Assembly (NCBI RefSeq): GCF_003477885.1
Contig: NZ_QUEE01000016.1
Location: 75,727 to 139,726 of the forward strand
Length of the DNA: 64,000 nucleotides
Direction: 5' to 3'
From: Lachnotalea sp. AF33-28
Lineage (GTDB): Bacteria > Bacillota > Clostridia > Lachnospirales > Lachnospiraceae
This document shows, one piece after another, positions 8,146 through 16,290 of the stretch. Each line of letters opens with the position of its first letter. The stretch's first letter is position 1. The translations under genes were made by a program, and so were the position numbers. Under the pieces are notes generated by a model. The model searched no databases. It saw nothing but the letters and a program-made list of their open reading frames with translations, and was not told where the DNA came from.

Positions 8146-8805
8146 TCAGAGCAGCGTCTGCCCGTTGATATTGAGGCGGAAGTGCAGGCCCAGCTTTTCT
8201 GCAGCTTTACGGCATAGGATCATGCGGTCCAGAAAGATTTCAAAGTAATCCATAACGGAGCAGAAGCTGGTATCGATTTTCAGCTTCAGTTCAATATTGG
8301 TATGTGTGCTGTCGATGATCGTGGAAGATTCCTTTACGGAGTAGTTGACCCGGTCGTGGATGTCAAAGGTTGAGACATCGCTGTTGCGGACCCGTGTATG
8401 GCGCACATCTGTTTTGTCGGCCAGTATGAGTGCGGCGGCCACAGGATTGACCGCCTCGGCGGTATGTTCGTCATGGTTGCCGATCGCAGTGATGATGGTG
8501 GCGATATCGCAGTCATCCGCCCCCATTTTATCCAGAATACGGAACGCCATGACGGCTCCGCTCTGCGCATGGTCGATGCGGTTGACCACATTGCCGATGT
8601 CATGCATGTAGCCGGCGATCTGCGCCAGTTCCGCCTCCCGCTCGCTGTAGCCCATAGTCAGCAGGATATAGCGGGATACCGCCGCCACATGGCTGACATG
8701 GGCAAAGCTGTGCTCCGTATAGCCCAATGCGGTCAGAGACTCATCCGCTTTCTGAATATAGGTTTGAATGGCCGGGTTCTCTTTTACATCCTGAAATGTT
8801 ATCAT
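8146..8805 (-). CDS. HD-domain phosphohydrolase
   Basis: The 219-residue cytoplasmic protein has the HD metal-site pattern: a histidine in FAHVSHV (about H36-H39), the H-D pair in GYMHDIGN (H68-D69), histidines in IGNHDEH (about 111) and an aspartate in LADKTDVRH (about D130). Family members cleave phosphate from nucleotides or phosphodiesters, but the substrate cannot be read from the sequence. The C-terminal 70 residues form a mixed domain of unknown role. It stands alone, with no obvious operon partner, and the ribosome-binding site upstream is weak. Confidence 0.8.
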   Translation of the reverse strand: MITFQDVKENPAIQTYIQKADESLTALGYTEHSFAHVSHVAAVSRYILLTMGYSEREAELAQIAGYMHDIGNVVNRIDHAQSGAVMAFRILDKMGADDCDIATIITAIGNHDEHTAEAVNPVAAALILADKTDVRHTRVRNSDVSTFDIHDRVNYSVKESSTIIDSTHTNIELKLKIDTSFCSVMDYFEIFLDRMILCRKAAEKLGLHFRLNINGQTLL

Positions 8806-8916
8806 ACGCTTTTTCTTCTTTCCTTAATAGATGTTGTATGTAAACATTATAACAACGTAATGTATAGAAAGATAGGGATTGAGGTAAAATTTAAGTAAAC
8901 GATCATAAAATTTGTA

Positions 8917-8992
8917 CTATTTTTCACATCGGATGGACATCCGATGCTTCTTGACCGGTTCCTTCGGTCAAGAAGATGAGCCGTCTGAACTG
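8917..8992 (-). repeat. 76-bp double-hairpin repeat, family A
   Basis: The segment contains two perfect hairpins, CATCGGAT/ATCCGATG and CTTCTTGACC/GGTCAAGAAG, followed by GCCGTCTGAACT. Its reverse complement matches 20615-20690 at 74 of 76 positions, the difference lying in a loop. It occupies the gap between the HD and zinc-ribbon genes. Confidence 0.85.
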
Positions 8993-9021
8993 ATACCAAA
9001 ATTTGTAAGGAGGCGCTTGCT

Positions 9022-9219
9022 ATGATGAATCAGGATTGGGTGAACGTACGGAAACGCTGTCCTTACTGCGGCAGCTTAAGAATGAAGCAGGAATCGGAAG
9101 AAGTGAAGGGATCGGCGCCGTCGGATGAAAGCGGCCGGACCGGGGATGATAAAATCTGGATTTGTCAGGACTGCCACAGCCAGTTTGGTGAACGCAGGTA
9201 TAATAAGAAGTTCTTTTAA
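9022..9219 (+). CDS. Small zinc-ribbon protein
   Basis: The 65-residue protein has two cysteine pairs, CPYCG near residue 13 and CQDCH near residue 50, spaced as in a zinc ribbon, with a charged Ser/Gly-rich stretch between. TAAGGAGG at 9006-9013 gives good spacing to the ATG at 9022. No catalytic domain is present and its partners are unknown. It lies between a repeat element and the hflK leader and has no terminator of its own. Confidence 0.65.
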   Translation: MMNQDWVNVRKRCPYCGSLRMKQESEEVKGSAPSDESGRTGDDKIWICQDCHSQFGERRYNKKFF

Positions 9220-9271
9220 ATGATAAAAATTTATCAATTATTAAATAACTATAAACAATGAGGTCCGGATA

Positions 9272-9300
9272 TTGACTTTTGGCCCCAAAGACGCTAAACT
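9272..9300 (+). promoter_or_regulatory. Promoter of the hflK-hflC transcript
   Basis: TTGACT (9272-9277), 17 bases, then TAAACT (9295-9300). Transcription would start near 9307, immediately before the riboswitch aptamer. Confidence 0.75.
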
Positions 9301-9309
9301 TTAAATCAC

Positions 9310-9408
9310 TAAAAGGGAGTAGCTTACATCGCATATTTCAGAGATGTTCTATATTGCGTCAGTACGATTAGGAGACTAATCCGCAAATAGCTTAAGAGCA
9401 AGACTTTT
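9310..9408 (+). ncRNA. yybP-ykoY (Mn2+-sensing) riboswitch
   Basis: The leader has the conserved features of this aptamer class. The 5' segment is AAAAGGGAGTAGC, and the internal loop CGTCAGTACG is closed by TTGCG/CGCAA with the hairpin GATTAG/CTAATC. The 3' segment is GAGCAAGACTTTT, whose CTTTT pairs with the 5' AAAAG to close P1. The yybP-ykoY class binds Mn2+ (established). The 3' strand of P1 is also the 5' arm of the terminator that follows, so ligand-stabilised P1 should block termination, making an ON switch. The gene downstream is hflK rather than a known manganese exporter. Confidence 0.88.
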
Positions 9409-9438
9409 AACACAGATGGTGTTAAAAGTCTTTTTTTT
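9401..9438 (+). terminator. Riboswitch-controlled intrinsic terminator
   Basis: AGACTTTTAACAC and its near-complement GTGTTAAAAGTCT form the stem, followed by nine T residues. The 5' arm shares AGACTTTT with the aptamer's closing stem, so aptamer and terminator are mutually exclusive. Confidence 0.9.
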
Positions 9439-9504
9439 ATAGGAAGTACATCAGACTTAAGAAGCTGCTGCCACAAAAAGGCATTTATATCAGGAGGAAA
9501 AGAA

Positions 9505-10470
9505 ATGAGCAATGCAGTGAAAAATGCAAAGGCGATTATCATTACTGTAATCGTGGTGCTCGGATTATTGATTGTGGGTTTAAATTCATTTTACACAATA
9601 ACCGAGCAGGAAAAGGCGGTGATCACCACATTTGGAGTTGCCAGAGCCGAGGGGGAACCGGGGCTTCACTTTAAGGTCCCTTTTGTACAGAGTGTCCAGA
9701 AGGTGAGCACCACGAGCCAGGGATTTACGGTCGGCTATAACGACAATAAGGAAACGATTGAAGAAGAGGGTGTGATGATCACCTCGGATTACAATTTTGT
9801 CAATGTGGATTTCTATGTGGGCTACAAAGTAGTGGATCCGATCAAGTATGTGTATGCCTCACAGCAGCCGGTAACGATATTAAAGAACATATCGCAGAGC
9901 TGTATCCGCACGGTGATCGGAAATTACGATGTGGACAGCGTATTGACCACCGGCAAAAATGAGATACAGAATCAGATTAAAGAGATGATCGAAGCCAAGC
10001 TGCAGCAGCATGATGTGGGGCTGTTCCTGGAAACTATATCGATTCAGGATTCACAGCCGCCCACACAGGAAGTTTTGTCGGCGTTTAAGGATGTGGAAAA
10101 TGCGAAGCAGAATATGGACACCTTGTTAAACAATGCGAAACAGTACCAGAGTGAACAGATGCTTTCAGCGGAAGCCACTGTCGATCAGATCCTGCAGGAA
10201 GCGCAGTCCAAGAAGACTCAGAGGATTAATGAGGCTAAGGCGGAAGTGGCCGTGTTTAATGCGATGTATGATGAGTTTATCAAAAATCCCATCGTTACCA
10301 AACAGCGGATGTTCTATGAGACGATGGAAGAGGTTCTGCCGAACTTAAAGGTAATTATTGACGGTACTAATCAGGCGGATACGCTGATCATCGACCAGCT
10401 GAACAACGGCGGCATGTCAGGCGCTGAAACAGGAGCGGTGGCACAGAACGGGACGGGAGCGGAGGAATAA
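9505..10470 (+). CDS. hflK: SPFH-domain membrane protein HflK
   Basis: The 321-residue protein has one N-terminal transmembrane helix (about residues 11-28), an SPFH/prohibitin domain starting at YTITEQEKAVITTFG, a helical region rich in A, E, K and Q (about 195-265), and a low-complexity G/N/A tail. HflK and HflC assemble a large membrane ring that in E. coli encloses and modulates the FtsH protease. The ATG follows AGGAGGAAAAG. It is shorter than E. coli HflK (about 419) because it lacks the Gly-rich N-terminus, as is usual in Firmicutes. Expression appears to be gated by the Mn2+ riboswitch upstream. Confidence 0.88.
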   Translation: MSNAVKNAKAIIITVIVVLGLLIVGLNSFYTITEQEKAVITTFGVARAEGEPGLHFKVPFVQSVQKVSTTSQGFTVGYNDNKETIEEEGVMITSDYNFVNVDFYVGYKVVDPIKYVYASQQPVTILKNISQSCIRTVIGNYDVDSVLTTGKNEIQNQIKEMIEAKLQQHDVGLFLETISIQDSQPPTQEVLSAFKDVENAKQNMDTLLNNAKQYQSEQMLSAEATVDQILQEAQSKKTQRINEAKAEVAVFNAMYDEFIKNPIVTKQRMFYETMEEVLPNLKVIIDGTNQADTLIIDQLNNGGMSGAETGAVAQNGTGAEE

Positions 10471-10473
10471 AAT

Positions 10474-11343
10474 ATGAAGATATTAAAAAGAGTTATAATC
10501 GGAGCGGTCGCGCTGTTTGCGCTGCTCACCGTGGTATCATCTGTCGTTGTGACGAAAGAAAATGAATACAGCCTGATCCGCCGTTTCGGCAAGGTGGACC
10601 GCGTAATTACAGATGCCGGACTGACCTTTAAAGTGCCGTTTATTGAGCAGGTGGATTCCCTTCCGGACAAAATACTGATTTATGACCTGGATGCATCGGA
10701 CGTGATCACGAAGGATAAAAAGACGATGATCACAGACAGCTATGTGCTCTGGCAGATCTCCGATCCATTAAAATTTGCGCAGACCATGAATTTCTCCATG
10801 GAAGCGGCGGGGGTCCGCATCGGCACCTCTGTCTACAATGCGATAAAGAATGTGATCAGCAACATGGAACAGAATGAGGTGATTGACAGCCGTGATGGGG
10901 AACTGACCGATATGGTGATGGAGAATATCGGAAACAATATGGACCAGTACGGCATACGGCTTCTGACGGTGGAGACCAAGCGTCTGGATCTGCCAGAAGA
11001 CAATAAAACCTCCGTTTACGAGAGGATGATTTCCGAGCGTCAGAAGATTGCGAAGACCTATCAGGCGGATGGCGAGGCCCAGGCGAAGATGATCCGCAAC
11101 AGCACCGATAAGGAGGTCGCCATCAGCATATCAAACGCCAGGGCGGAAGCTGCCAATATCGAAGCCGAGGCTGAGGCTGAATACATGAGGATCATGGCGG
11201 AGGCCTATTCCGATCCCCAGAAAGCGGAATTCTATACGTTTGTCCGTTCTCTGGAAGCGGCGAAATCCTCCCTTAAAAATGGCGGCAACACGCTGATCCT
11301 GCCGTCAGATTCCCCGATCGCGGAGATTTTTATGAATAGGTAA
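10474..11343 (+). CDS. hflC: SPFH-domain membrane protein HflC
   Basis: The 289-residue partner of HflK has an N-terminal helix (about residues 5-22), then VVTKENEYSLIRRFGKVDRV, an SPFH domain, and an Ala/Glu-rich helical segment (AEAANIEAEAEAEYMRIM). HflC lines the inside of the HflK/C ring. It begins 3 bases after the hflK stop with no separate promoter, so both genes depend on the riboswitch leader. The C-terminus NTLILPSDSPIAEIF matches the family's conserved end. Confidence 0.88.
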   Translation: MKILKRVIIGAVALFALLTVVSSVVVTKENEYSLIRRFGKVDRVITDAGLTFKVPFIEQVDSLPDKILIYDLDASDVITKDKKTMITDSYVLWQISDPLKFAQTMNFSMEAAGVRIGTSVYNAIKNVISNMEQNEVIDSRDGELTDMVMENIGNNMDQYGIRLLTVETKRLDLPEDNKTSVYERMISERQKIAKTYQADGEAQAKMIRNSTDKEVAISISNARAEAANIEAEAEAEYMRIMAEAYSDPQKAEFYTFVRSLEAAKSSLKNGGNTLILPSDSPIAEIFMNR

Positions 11344-11375
11344 TATGCAGTATTTATGGCTGCTGATAAAGGCAG

Positions 11376-11604
11376 CACTGAATAGTTACTGTTTACACAC
11401 TGCCGATAAAGCAGCATATGAGAGGGCAGGGTATGGTCCTCATAGGGATCCCTTGAAGCCCGCCGGTACTTATTGCTGTGTATTTTACAGCATTAGTACC
11501 GCTGCGCGCTTCACGGAGCGAGAGCGGGTCCCAATGAGGACCATACCCTGCCCTCTCATACGCGGGAATTTTTCGGTAACTGTGAACAGTAACACTGAAT
11601 AGCA
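11376..11604. repeat. Large hairpin repeat, family B, full-length copy
   Basis: Long arms ATGAGAGGGCAGGGTATGG (from 11418) and CCATACCCTGCCCTCTCAT (to 11559) pair over about 34 bases. Inside them a second hairpin (GGTACTTATTGCTGT / ACAGCATTAGTACC) continues the stem. Outside them GAATAGTTACTGTTTA and GTAACTGTGAACAGTAAC form inverted ends. The right half matches 20497-20602. It is a non-coding, MITE-like element with no open frame of note, and may also terminate hflKC transcription. Confidence 0.8.
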
Positions 11605-11631
11605 ATGCATAAATAATGCGGATAACTCCTA

Positions 11632-11660
11632 TTGGAATTTGCGGTTTAACATGCTATAAT
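11632..11660 (+). promoter_or_regulatory. Promoter of metY
   Basis: TTGGAA (11632-11637), 17 bases, then TATAAT (11655-11660), about 45 bases before the ATG. The leader is too short for a SAM riboswitch or T-box. Confidence 0.7.
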
Positions 11661-11703
11661 ATCGTCAGATATTTATTCCGTTCAGCAAAAGAGGAGGAAC
11701 AAC

Positions 11704-12993
11704 ATGGAAAACTATTTCAAACCGGAGACAATCTGCATACAGGGCGGTTATGAGCCCAAAAAGGGAGAGCCCCGTATACTGCCGATTTATCAGAGCACGA
11801 CATTCCGTTATGAGAACAGCGATGAAATGGGCAAACTGTTTGATCTGGAAGCGGAAGGATACTTTTATTCCAGACTGCAGAATCCCACCTGTGATATGGT
11901 GGCGAAGAAGATCTGCCAGCTGGAAGGCGGCACAGCGGCGCTTTTGACCGCGTCCGGCCAGGCCGCCAACTTTTATGCGGTATTTAATATCGCATCTGCC
12001 GGCGACCATATCGTAAGCTCCGCCACATTGTATGGAGGAACCTCCAACCTGTTTACGGTCACGATGAAAAAGATGGGCATCGAGTTCACGCTGGTGGATC
12101 CGGATGCGCCTGAGGAAGAGATCGAAAAGGCATTCCGTCCCAACACTAAGGCGGTGTTTGGAGAGACCATCTCCAACCCGTCCCTGGTGGTGCTGGACAT
12201 TGAAAAATTTGCCCGCCTGGCCCACAGACACGGTGTGCCTCTGATTGTGGACAATACCTTTGCGACGCCGATTAACTGCCGTCCCTTTGAATGGGGCGCC
12301 GATATTGTGACGCATTCCACCACCAAATATATGGACGGCCATGCGATGACCGTAGGCGGATGCATCGTGGACAGCGGTAATTTTGACTGGATGGCCCATG
12401 CGGATAAATTCCCGGGCTTAACTACTCCGGATGACTCCTATCACGGCCTGGTATATGCCGAGGAGTTCGGCAAGACGGCATATGTGCAGAAGGCCGTGGC
12501 GCAGATCATGCGCGATCTGGGCTCCTGTCAGTCCCCGCAGAACGCGTTTCTGCTGAATATGGGGCTGGAGACACTGCATCTTCGCATGGAACGCCATTGC
12601 TCCAACGCATTGGCGGTTGCCAGATATCTGAAATCCAATGAAAATGTAGCGTGGGTGGAATATCCGGATCTGGAAGGTGACAAATATAATGGGCTTGCCA
12701 AAAAGTATATGCCCAAGGGCACCTGCGGTGTGGTAGCATTCGGCTTAAAGGGCGGAAGAGAAACCAGCATCCGCTTCATAGATAATCTGAAGCTGGCTGC
12801 GATAGTGACCCATGTGGCCGACTCCAGGACTTCGGTGCTGCATCCTGCCAGCCATACCCACAGGCAGCTCTGCGAGGAACAGCTGATCGAGGCCGGCGTA
12901 AAGCCGGATCTGATCCGTTTTTCCGTCGGCACGGAAAATGAAGAGGATATCATCGCGGATATCGAACAGGCGATAGCGGCAGCGGTGAGATGA
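11704..12993 (+). CDS. metY: O-acetylhomoserine sulfhydrylase (MetY-type PLP enzyme)
   Basis: The 429-residue cytoplasmic enzyme of the Cys/Met-metabolism PLP family joins O-acetylhomoserine with sulfide or methanethiol to make homocysteine or methionine. The PLP lysine is in HSTTKYMDGH near residue 207, preceded by DNTFATP. The C-terminal DSRTSVLHPASHTHRQ is typical of the MetY rather than the MetB/MetC branch, as is the length (about 430 versus 380-400). The ATG follows GAGGAGGAAC. It is monocistronic. Substrate choice between sulfide and other thiols cannot be read directly. Confidence 0.9.
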   Translation: MENYFKPETICIQGGYEPKKGEPRILPIYQSTTFRYENSDEMGKLFDLEAEGYFYSRLQNPTCDMVAKKICQLEGGTAALLTASGQAANFYAVFNIASAGDHIVSSATLYGGTSNLFTVTMKKMGIEFTLVDPDAPEEEIEKAFRPNTKAVFGETISNPSLVVLDIEKFARLAHRHGVPLIVDNTFATPINCRPFEWGADIVTHSTTKYMDGHAMTVGGCIVDSGNFDWMAHADKFPGLTTPDDSYHGLVYAEEFGKTAYVQKAVAQIMRDLGSCQSPQNAFLLNMGLETLHLRMERHCSNALAVARYLKSNENVAWVEYPDLEGDKYNGLAKKYMPKGTCGVVAFGLKGGRETSIRFIDNLKLAAIVTHVADSRTSVLHPASHTHRQLCEEQLIEAGVKPDLIRFSVGTENEEDIIADIEQAIAAAVR

Positions 12994-13012
12994 GCCGTCT
13001 GGGACCGTACCC

Positions 13013-13056
13013 CGCCATGCCACGCGAGGGAAGTGTGCGGTAACTGTGATTAATAA
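13013..13056. repeat. Fragment of family B repeat end
   Basis: CGCGAGGGAAGTGTGCGGTAAC followed by TGTGATTAATAAAG resembles the right end of the 11376-11604 element (CGCGGGAATTTTTCGGTAAC, TGTGAACAGTAAC). It is a degenerate remnant after metY. Confidence 0.4.
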
Positions 13057-13070
13057 AGAGCTATGATATA

Positions 13071-13115
13071 AAAAAGCGTCAGCGGCTGAAAAAAATCCGC
13101 TTGACGCTTTTTTAT
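13071..13115 (+). terminator. Terminator downstream of metY
   Basis: AAAAAGCGTCAGCGG pairs with CCGCTTGACGCTTTTTT around an A-rich loop, and the stem ends in a T run. Confidence 0.88.
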
Positions 13116-13139
13116 GGAGGGAATCTTTTAAAAAAGGTA

Positions 13140-13168
13140 TTGACAATACTTAGTAGTTAATATATACT
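13140..13168 (+). promoter_or_regulatory. Promoter of the NAD salvage operon
   Basis: A consensus TTGACA (13140-13145), 17 bases, then TATACT (13163-13168). The operator palindrome at 13149-13171 overlaps the spacer and the -10 box, so repressor binding would block RNA polymerase. Confidence 0.8.
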
Positions 13169-13171
13169 AAG
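13149..13171. promoter_or_regulatory. Probable NrtR operator
   Basis: CTTAGTA and TACTAAG form perfect 7-base arms 9 bases apart, resembling known NrtR sites, which are palindromes built on TAGT...ACTA. A second inverted repeat, GTAGC-AAACT-GCTAC (13181-13195), lies between promoter and start codon and may be an auxiliary site. The gene that follows encodes NrtR itself, so autoregulation is likely. Confidence 0.7.
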
Positions 13172-13209
13172 CACAAGAAAGTAGCAAACTGCTACTAAGA
13201 TAGGAGCTG

Positions 13210-14097
13210 ATGAGGATGGAAAGCAACCTGCCAAGAAACCGGAAAGGTCAGACCGAAGAAGAATTTCTGGCCGCTTATCATCCCGGCAACTATGAGCGCC
13301 CCTCGGTAACGGCGGATATCCTGCTATTCACCGTTGATGATATGAAAGATGGGACAGCGCTGGTTCCGGATAAGGAATTAAAGCTGCTGCTGGTAAAGCG
13401 CAGGGATCACCCATTCATATACCGCTGGGCCATACCGGGAGGTTTTGTGGATATCAGTGAATCCATTGAGGAGGCCGCATACCGGGAGCTTAAGGAAGAA
13501 ACCAATGTGGAGAATGTTTATGTTGAGCAGCTTTTCACATGGGGGGACGTGGACCGGGACCCGCGCATGCGTGTGATCTCCGTTTCCTATATGGCGCTGA
13601 TCCCTAAGAATTCGGTTCACCCCAGGGCTGGGGATGATGCTGCCGAAACTGCGTGGTTCACCGTGCGCAAGAATAAGCTGATGGACTTAAGTGAAACGAA
13701 GTCGGCATGGATGCTCTCACTGGAGAGCGAGGATAAGCAGGTTAAAATCGCCTACCATGTGACACAGGAAGGAAACGAGGTAACGCTGACTCCCTTTGAT
13801 GGCTGCGAGGAGGGGCTGGCATTTGATCACGCTAAAATCGTCAATCTGGCTCTTGACCGGATACGCAACAAGGTCGAGTATACTACCATTGCCTTCCATC
13901 TGATACCGGAGAAGTTTACGCTGACGCAGCTGCAGAAGGTATATGAAACACTGTTGGGAAAGACGCTTTATAAAGCCAACTTCCGTAAGAAAATCGCCCC
14001 GATGGTTTTAAAAACAGAGGAGTATATGGATGAGGCCAGGCACCGGCCCAGCCAGTATTACCGGTTTAATCCGGGATATAAGGAAACGTATTACTGA
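13210..14097 (+). CDS. nrtR: NrtR-type Nudix-related transcriptional regulator
   Basis: The 295-residue protein joins a Nudix domain (about residues 30-170) to a C-terminal winged helix (about 205-280, TLTQLQKVYETLLG through FRKKIAPMV). The Nudix box runs GGFVDISES...RELKEETNV; the usual Gly after the EE pair is Asn, so catalysis may be reduced, as in many NrtR proteins that only sense ADP-ribose. NrtR represses NAD salvage genes and releases DNA on binding ADP-ribose or related ligands (established for the family). The downstream genes are nicotinamidase and nicotinate phosphoribosyltransferase, which confirms the assignment. The start lies behind TAGGAGCTG. Confidence 0.85.
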   Translation: MRMESNLPRNRKGQTEEEFLAAYHPGNYERPSVTADILLFTVDDMKDGTALVPDKELKLLLVKRRDHPFIYRWAIPGGFVDISESIEEAAYRELKEETNVENVYVEQLFTWGDVDRDPRMRVISVSYMALIPKNSVHPRAGDDAAETAWFTVRKNKLMDLSETKSAWMLSLESEDKQVKIAYHVTQEGNEVTLTPFDGCEEGLAFDHAKIVNLALDRIRNKVEYTTIAFHLIPEKFTLTQLQKVYETLLGKTLYKANFRKKIAPMVLKTEEYMDEARHRPSQYYRFNPGYKETYY

Positions 14098-14152
14098 TCC
14101 CCGCCAAAACGGCGGACAACAAAATAAAGAAACATAGCGAGGAGGAATTTCT

Positions 14153-14680
14153 GTGAACAGGCGACTGATCGTAATTGATATGCAGAATGACTTTGTGAGC
14201 GGAAGTCTTGGCAGTGAAGCTGCGGTGGATATTCTGCCAAAGGTGGAGAAGAGAGTCGAAAGCTTTGACGGTGAGGTATTGTTTACCAAGGATACCCATG
14301 ATGCGGATTATCTGAATACACAGGAGGGAAAAAAGCTTCCGGTGGCGCACTGCATCCGTGGCAGCGAAGGCTGGATGTTAGCGGGAAAGCTGGAAGAGCT
14401 TGCAGAAAAAAACGGCGCGGCCGTTTGTGAAAAGGAAACTTTTGGAAGCCTGAAGCTGGGGGAGCGCCTGATGGAAGAAAACCGCAAAGAGCCGATCGAC
14501 AGCATTGAGCTCATGGGCGTATGCACAGATATCTGTGTGATATCCAATGCACTGATATTAAAGGCTTGTCTGCCGGAGACAGAGATTATTGTGAACGCGT
14601 CCTGCTGTGCCGGCGTGACCGCAAAAAGCCATGAAAATGCGCTGGATGCCATGAGGGCATGCCAGGTCACTGTGGTCTGA
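14153..14680 (+). CDS. pncA: Nicotinamidase / isochorismatase-family hydrolase
   Basis: The 175-residue cysteine hydrolase has the catalytic Asp in VIDMQNDF near the start, a Lys in TKDTHDADY and the nucleophile Cys in GVCTDICVIS near residue 126, the expected nicotinamidase triad. It would convert nicotinamide to nicotinate, the substrate of the next gene. It uses a GTG start at 14153 with GCGAGGAGG upstream. It is somewhat shorter than E. coli PncA (about 213). The family has members with other substrates; the operon supports nicotinamide. Confidence 0.85.
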   Translation: MNRRLIVIDMQNDFVSGSLGSEAAVDILPKVEKRVESFDGEVLFTKDTHDADYLNTQEGKKLPVAHCIRGSEGWMLAGKLEELAEKNGAAVCEKETFGSLKLGERLMEENRKEPIDSIELMGVCTDICVISNALILKACLPETEIIVNASCCAGVTAKSHENALDAMRACQVTVV

Positions 14681-14799
14681 ACCGACGGCAAAACGGATGC
14701 CGGATGTTGGAAAATGCATCCTGGACGGTTGTGAAAGGTTGAATAAAATATGCGTGTTCAACCGGTATAGATGAGCGCGTCGCAGCGCGCGGACAGGTA

Positions 14800-16248
14800 A
14801 TGAAAATGGAAGAGAACAGAAATCTGACAATGCTGATGGACTTTTATGAACTGACGATGGCCAATGGCTATTACGTGAAAGGACTTAAGGATGTCAATGT
14901 GGTGTTTGATATGTTTTACCGCAAGAATCCGGATGACGGGGGATATGTGATCTGCGCAGGTCTCGAACAGGTGGTCCGTTATATTGAAAATATGCATTTT
15001 ACAAAAGGCGATATCGAATACCTGCGCGGCAGAAACATGTTTGACGAGGGCTTTTTGAAATATCTGGAGGACTTTAAGTTTAAGGGAACCATCGAAGCCG
15101 TTGCGGAGGGGACGATCGTGTATCCTGGAACACCTCTTTTAACAGTGACCGCGCCTTTGATCGATGCGCAGATGATTGAGACCATGATCCTTCTCACAAT
15201 CAATCATGAGTCACTGATTGCAACGAAAACGAACCGTATCTGCCGTGCTGCGGCCGGAGCCGCCATTATGGAATTCGGAGCGCGCAGGGCTCAGGGACCG
15301 GATGCCGCCGTATACGGCGCGCGGGCCGCATATATCGGAGGAGCCGGTGCGACGGCGACCACCATTGCCGATGAGATGTTCGGAATTCCTGCGGTGGGCA
15401 CGATGGCGCATTCCTGGGTACAGTTTTTCCCCACGGAATATGAAGCCTTCAAGGCTTATGCTGAGGTATATCCGGATTCCTGCACGCTGTTAATCGATAC
15501 CTACGATATAATGGACGGCGTGGAAAATGCCATACGCGTGGCGAAGGATGTGCTGGAGCCCATGGGCAAACGCTTGAAAGGCGTGCGGATTGACAGCGGA
15601 GACCTGGCGTATTTTTCCAAGAAGGTCCGGGCGGCGCTGGATAAAGCGGGGCTGAAGGACTGCAGCGTCGTAGTCTCTAATAGCGTGGATGAATATCTCA
15701 TCCATTCGCTGAATACGCAGAAAGCCAGAATCGACTCTTATGGGGTGGGTGAGCGGCTGATCACAGCCAAATCGGATCCGGTATTCGGCGGAGTATATAA
15801 GCTGGCGGCCATTCAGAAGGCGGACGGGACTTATGAACCTAAGATCAAGATATCTGAAAATGTGGAGAAGATCACGAACCCCGGCAAAAAAGCTCTATGG
15901 AGACTTTACGATCCTGAGACCGGATATGGCGTGGCGGATCTGATCACGCTCTATGATGAAGAAGTGAATGAGGAGGAACCGTTTCCGTTTGTAGATCCGA
16001 TGAAGCCATGGAAGAAGATGGCCTTTCACCACATGAGGGCGGAACGGCTGCATAAGACTATTTTTAAGGATGGTGAGCTGGTATATGAGCTGCCTTCGCT
16101 CAACGAAATCAGAGACTATGTAAAAGCACAGATGGATACCACGGTATGGGAAGAGGAAACGCGTTTCGAAAATCCTCATATCCATTATGTGGATCTTTCT
16201 AAGAAGCTCTATGAATTAAAAGAGGAACTTTTAAACCAGAAGCACTGA
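14800..16248 (+). CDS. pncB: Nicotinate phosphoribosyltransferase
   Basis: The 482-residue enzyme makes nicotinate mononucleotide from nicotinate and PRPP, the committed step of the Preiss-Handler NAD salvage route. Family hallmarks visible are LTMLMDFYELTMANGYY at the N-terminus, FGARRAQGPDAA, GTMAHSWVQFFP and RIDSGDLAYFSK. It is the longer Firmicute type (about 480 residues). The ATG at 14800 has only a weak upstream site (GGACAGG). It lies 119 bases after the nicotinamidase with no terminator between, so all three NAD genes should respond to NrtR. Confidence 0.93.
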   Translation: MKMEENRNLTMLMDFYELTMANGYYVKGLKDVNVVFDMFYRKNPDDGGYVICAGLEQVVRYIENMHFTKGDIEYLRGRNMFDEGFLKYLEDFKFKGTIEAVAEGTIVYPGTPLLTVTAPLIDAQMIETMILLTINHESLIATKTNRICRAAAGAAIMEFGARRAQGPDAAVYGARAAYIGGAGATATTIADEMFGIPAVGTMAHSWVQFFPTEYEAFKAYAEVYPDSCTLLIDTYDIMDGVENAIRVAKDVLEPMGKRLKGVRIDSGDLAYFSKKVRAALDKAGLKDCSVVVSNSVDEYLIHSLNTQKARIDSYGVGERLITAKSDPVFGGVYKLAAIQKADGTYEPKIKISENVEKITNPGKKALWRLYDPETGYGVADLITLYDEEVNEEEPFPFVDPMKPWKKMAFHHMRAERLHKTIFKDGELVYELPSLNEIRDYVKAQMDTTVWEEETRFENPHIHYVDLSKKLYELKEELLNQKH

Positions 16249-16290
16249 AGGTTTCCCAGAATTATACTTGCTGAAACGTTAGGAGAAACA

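Noticed and set aside
8398..8898. Long plus-strand frame opposite the HD gene
   Set aside because: Antisense shadow of a well-supported gene; no ribosome-binding site and no recognisable domain.
11605..11703. SAM riboswitch or T-box upstream of metY
   Set aside because: The leader after the promoter is only about 35 bases, too short for either.
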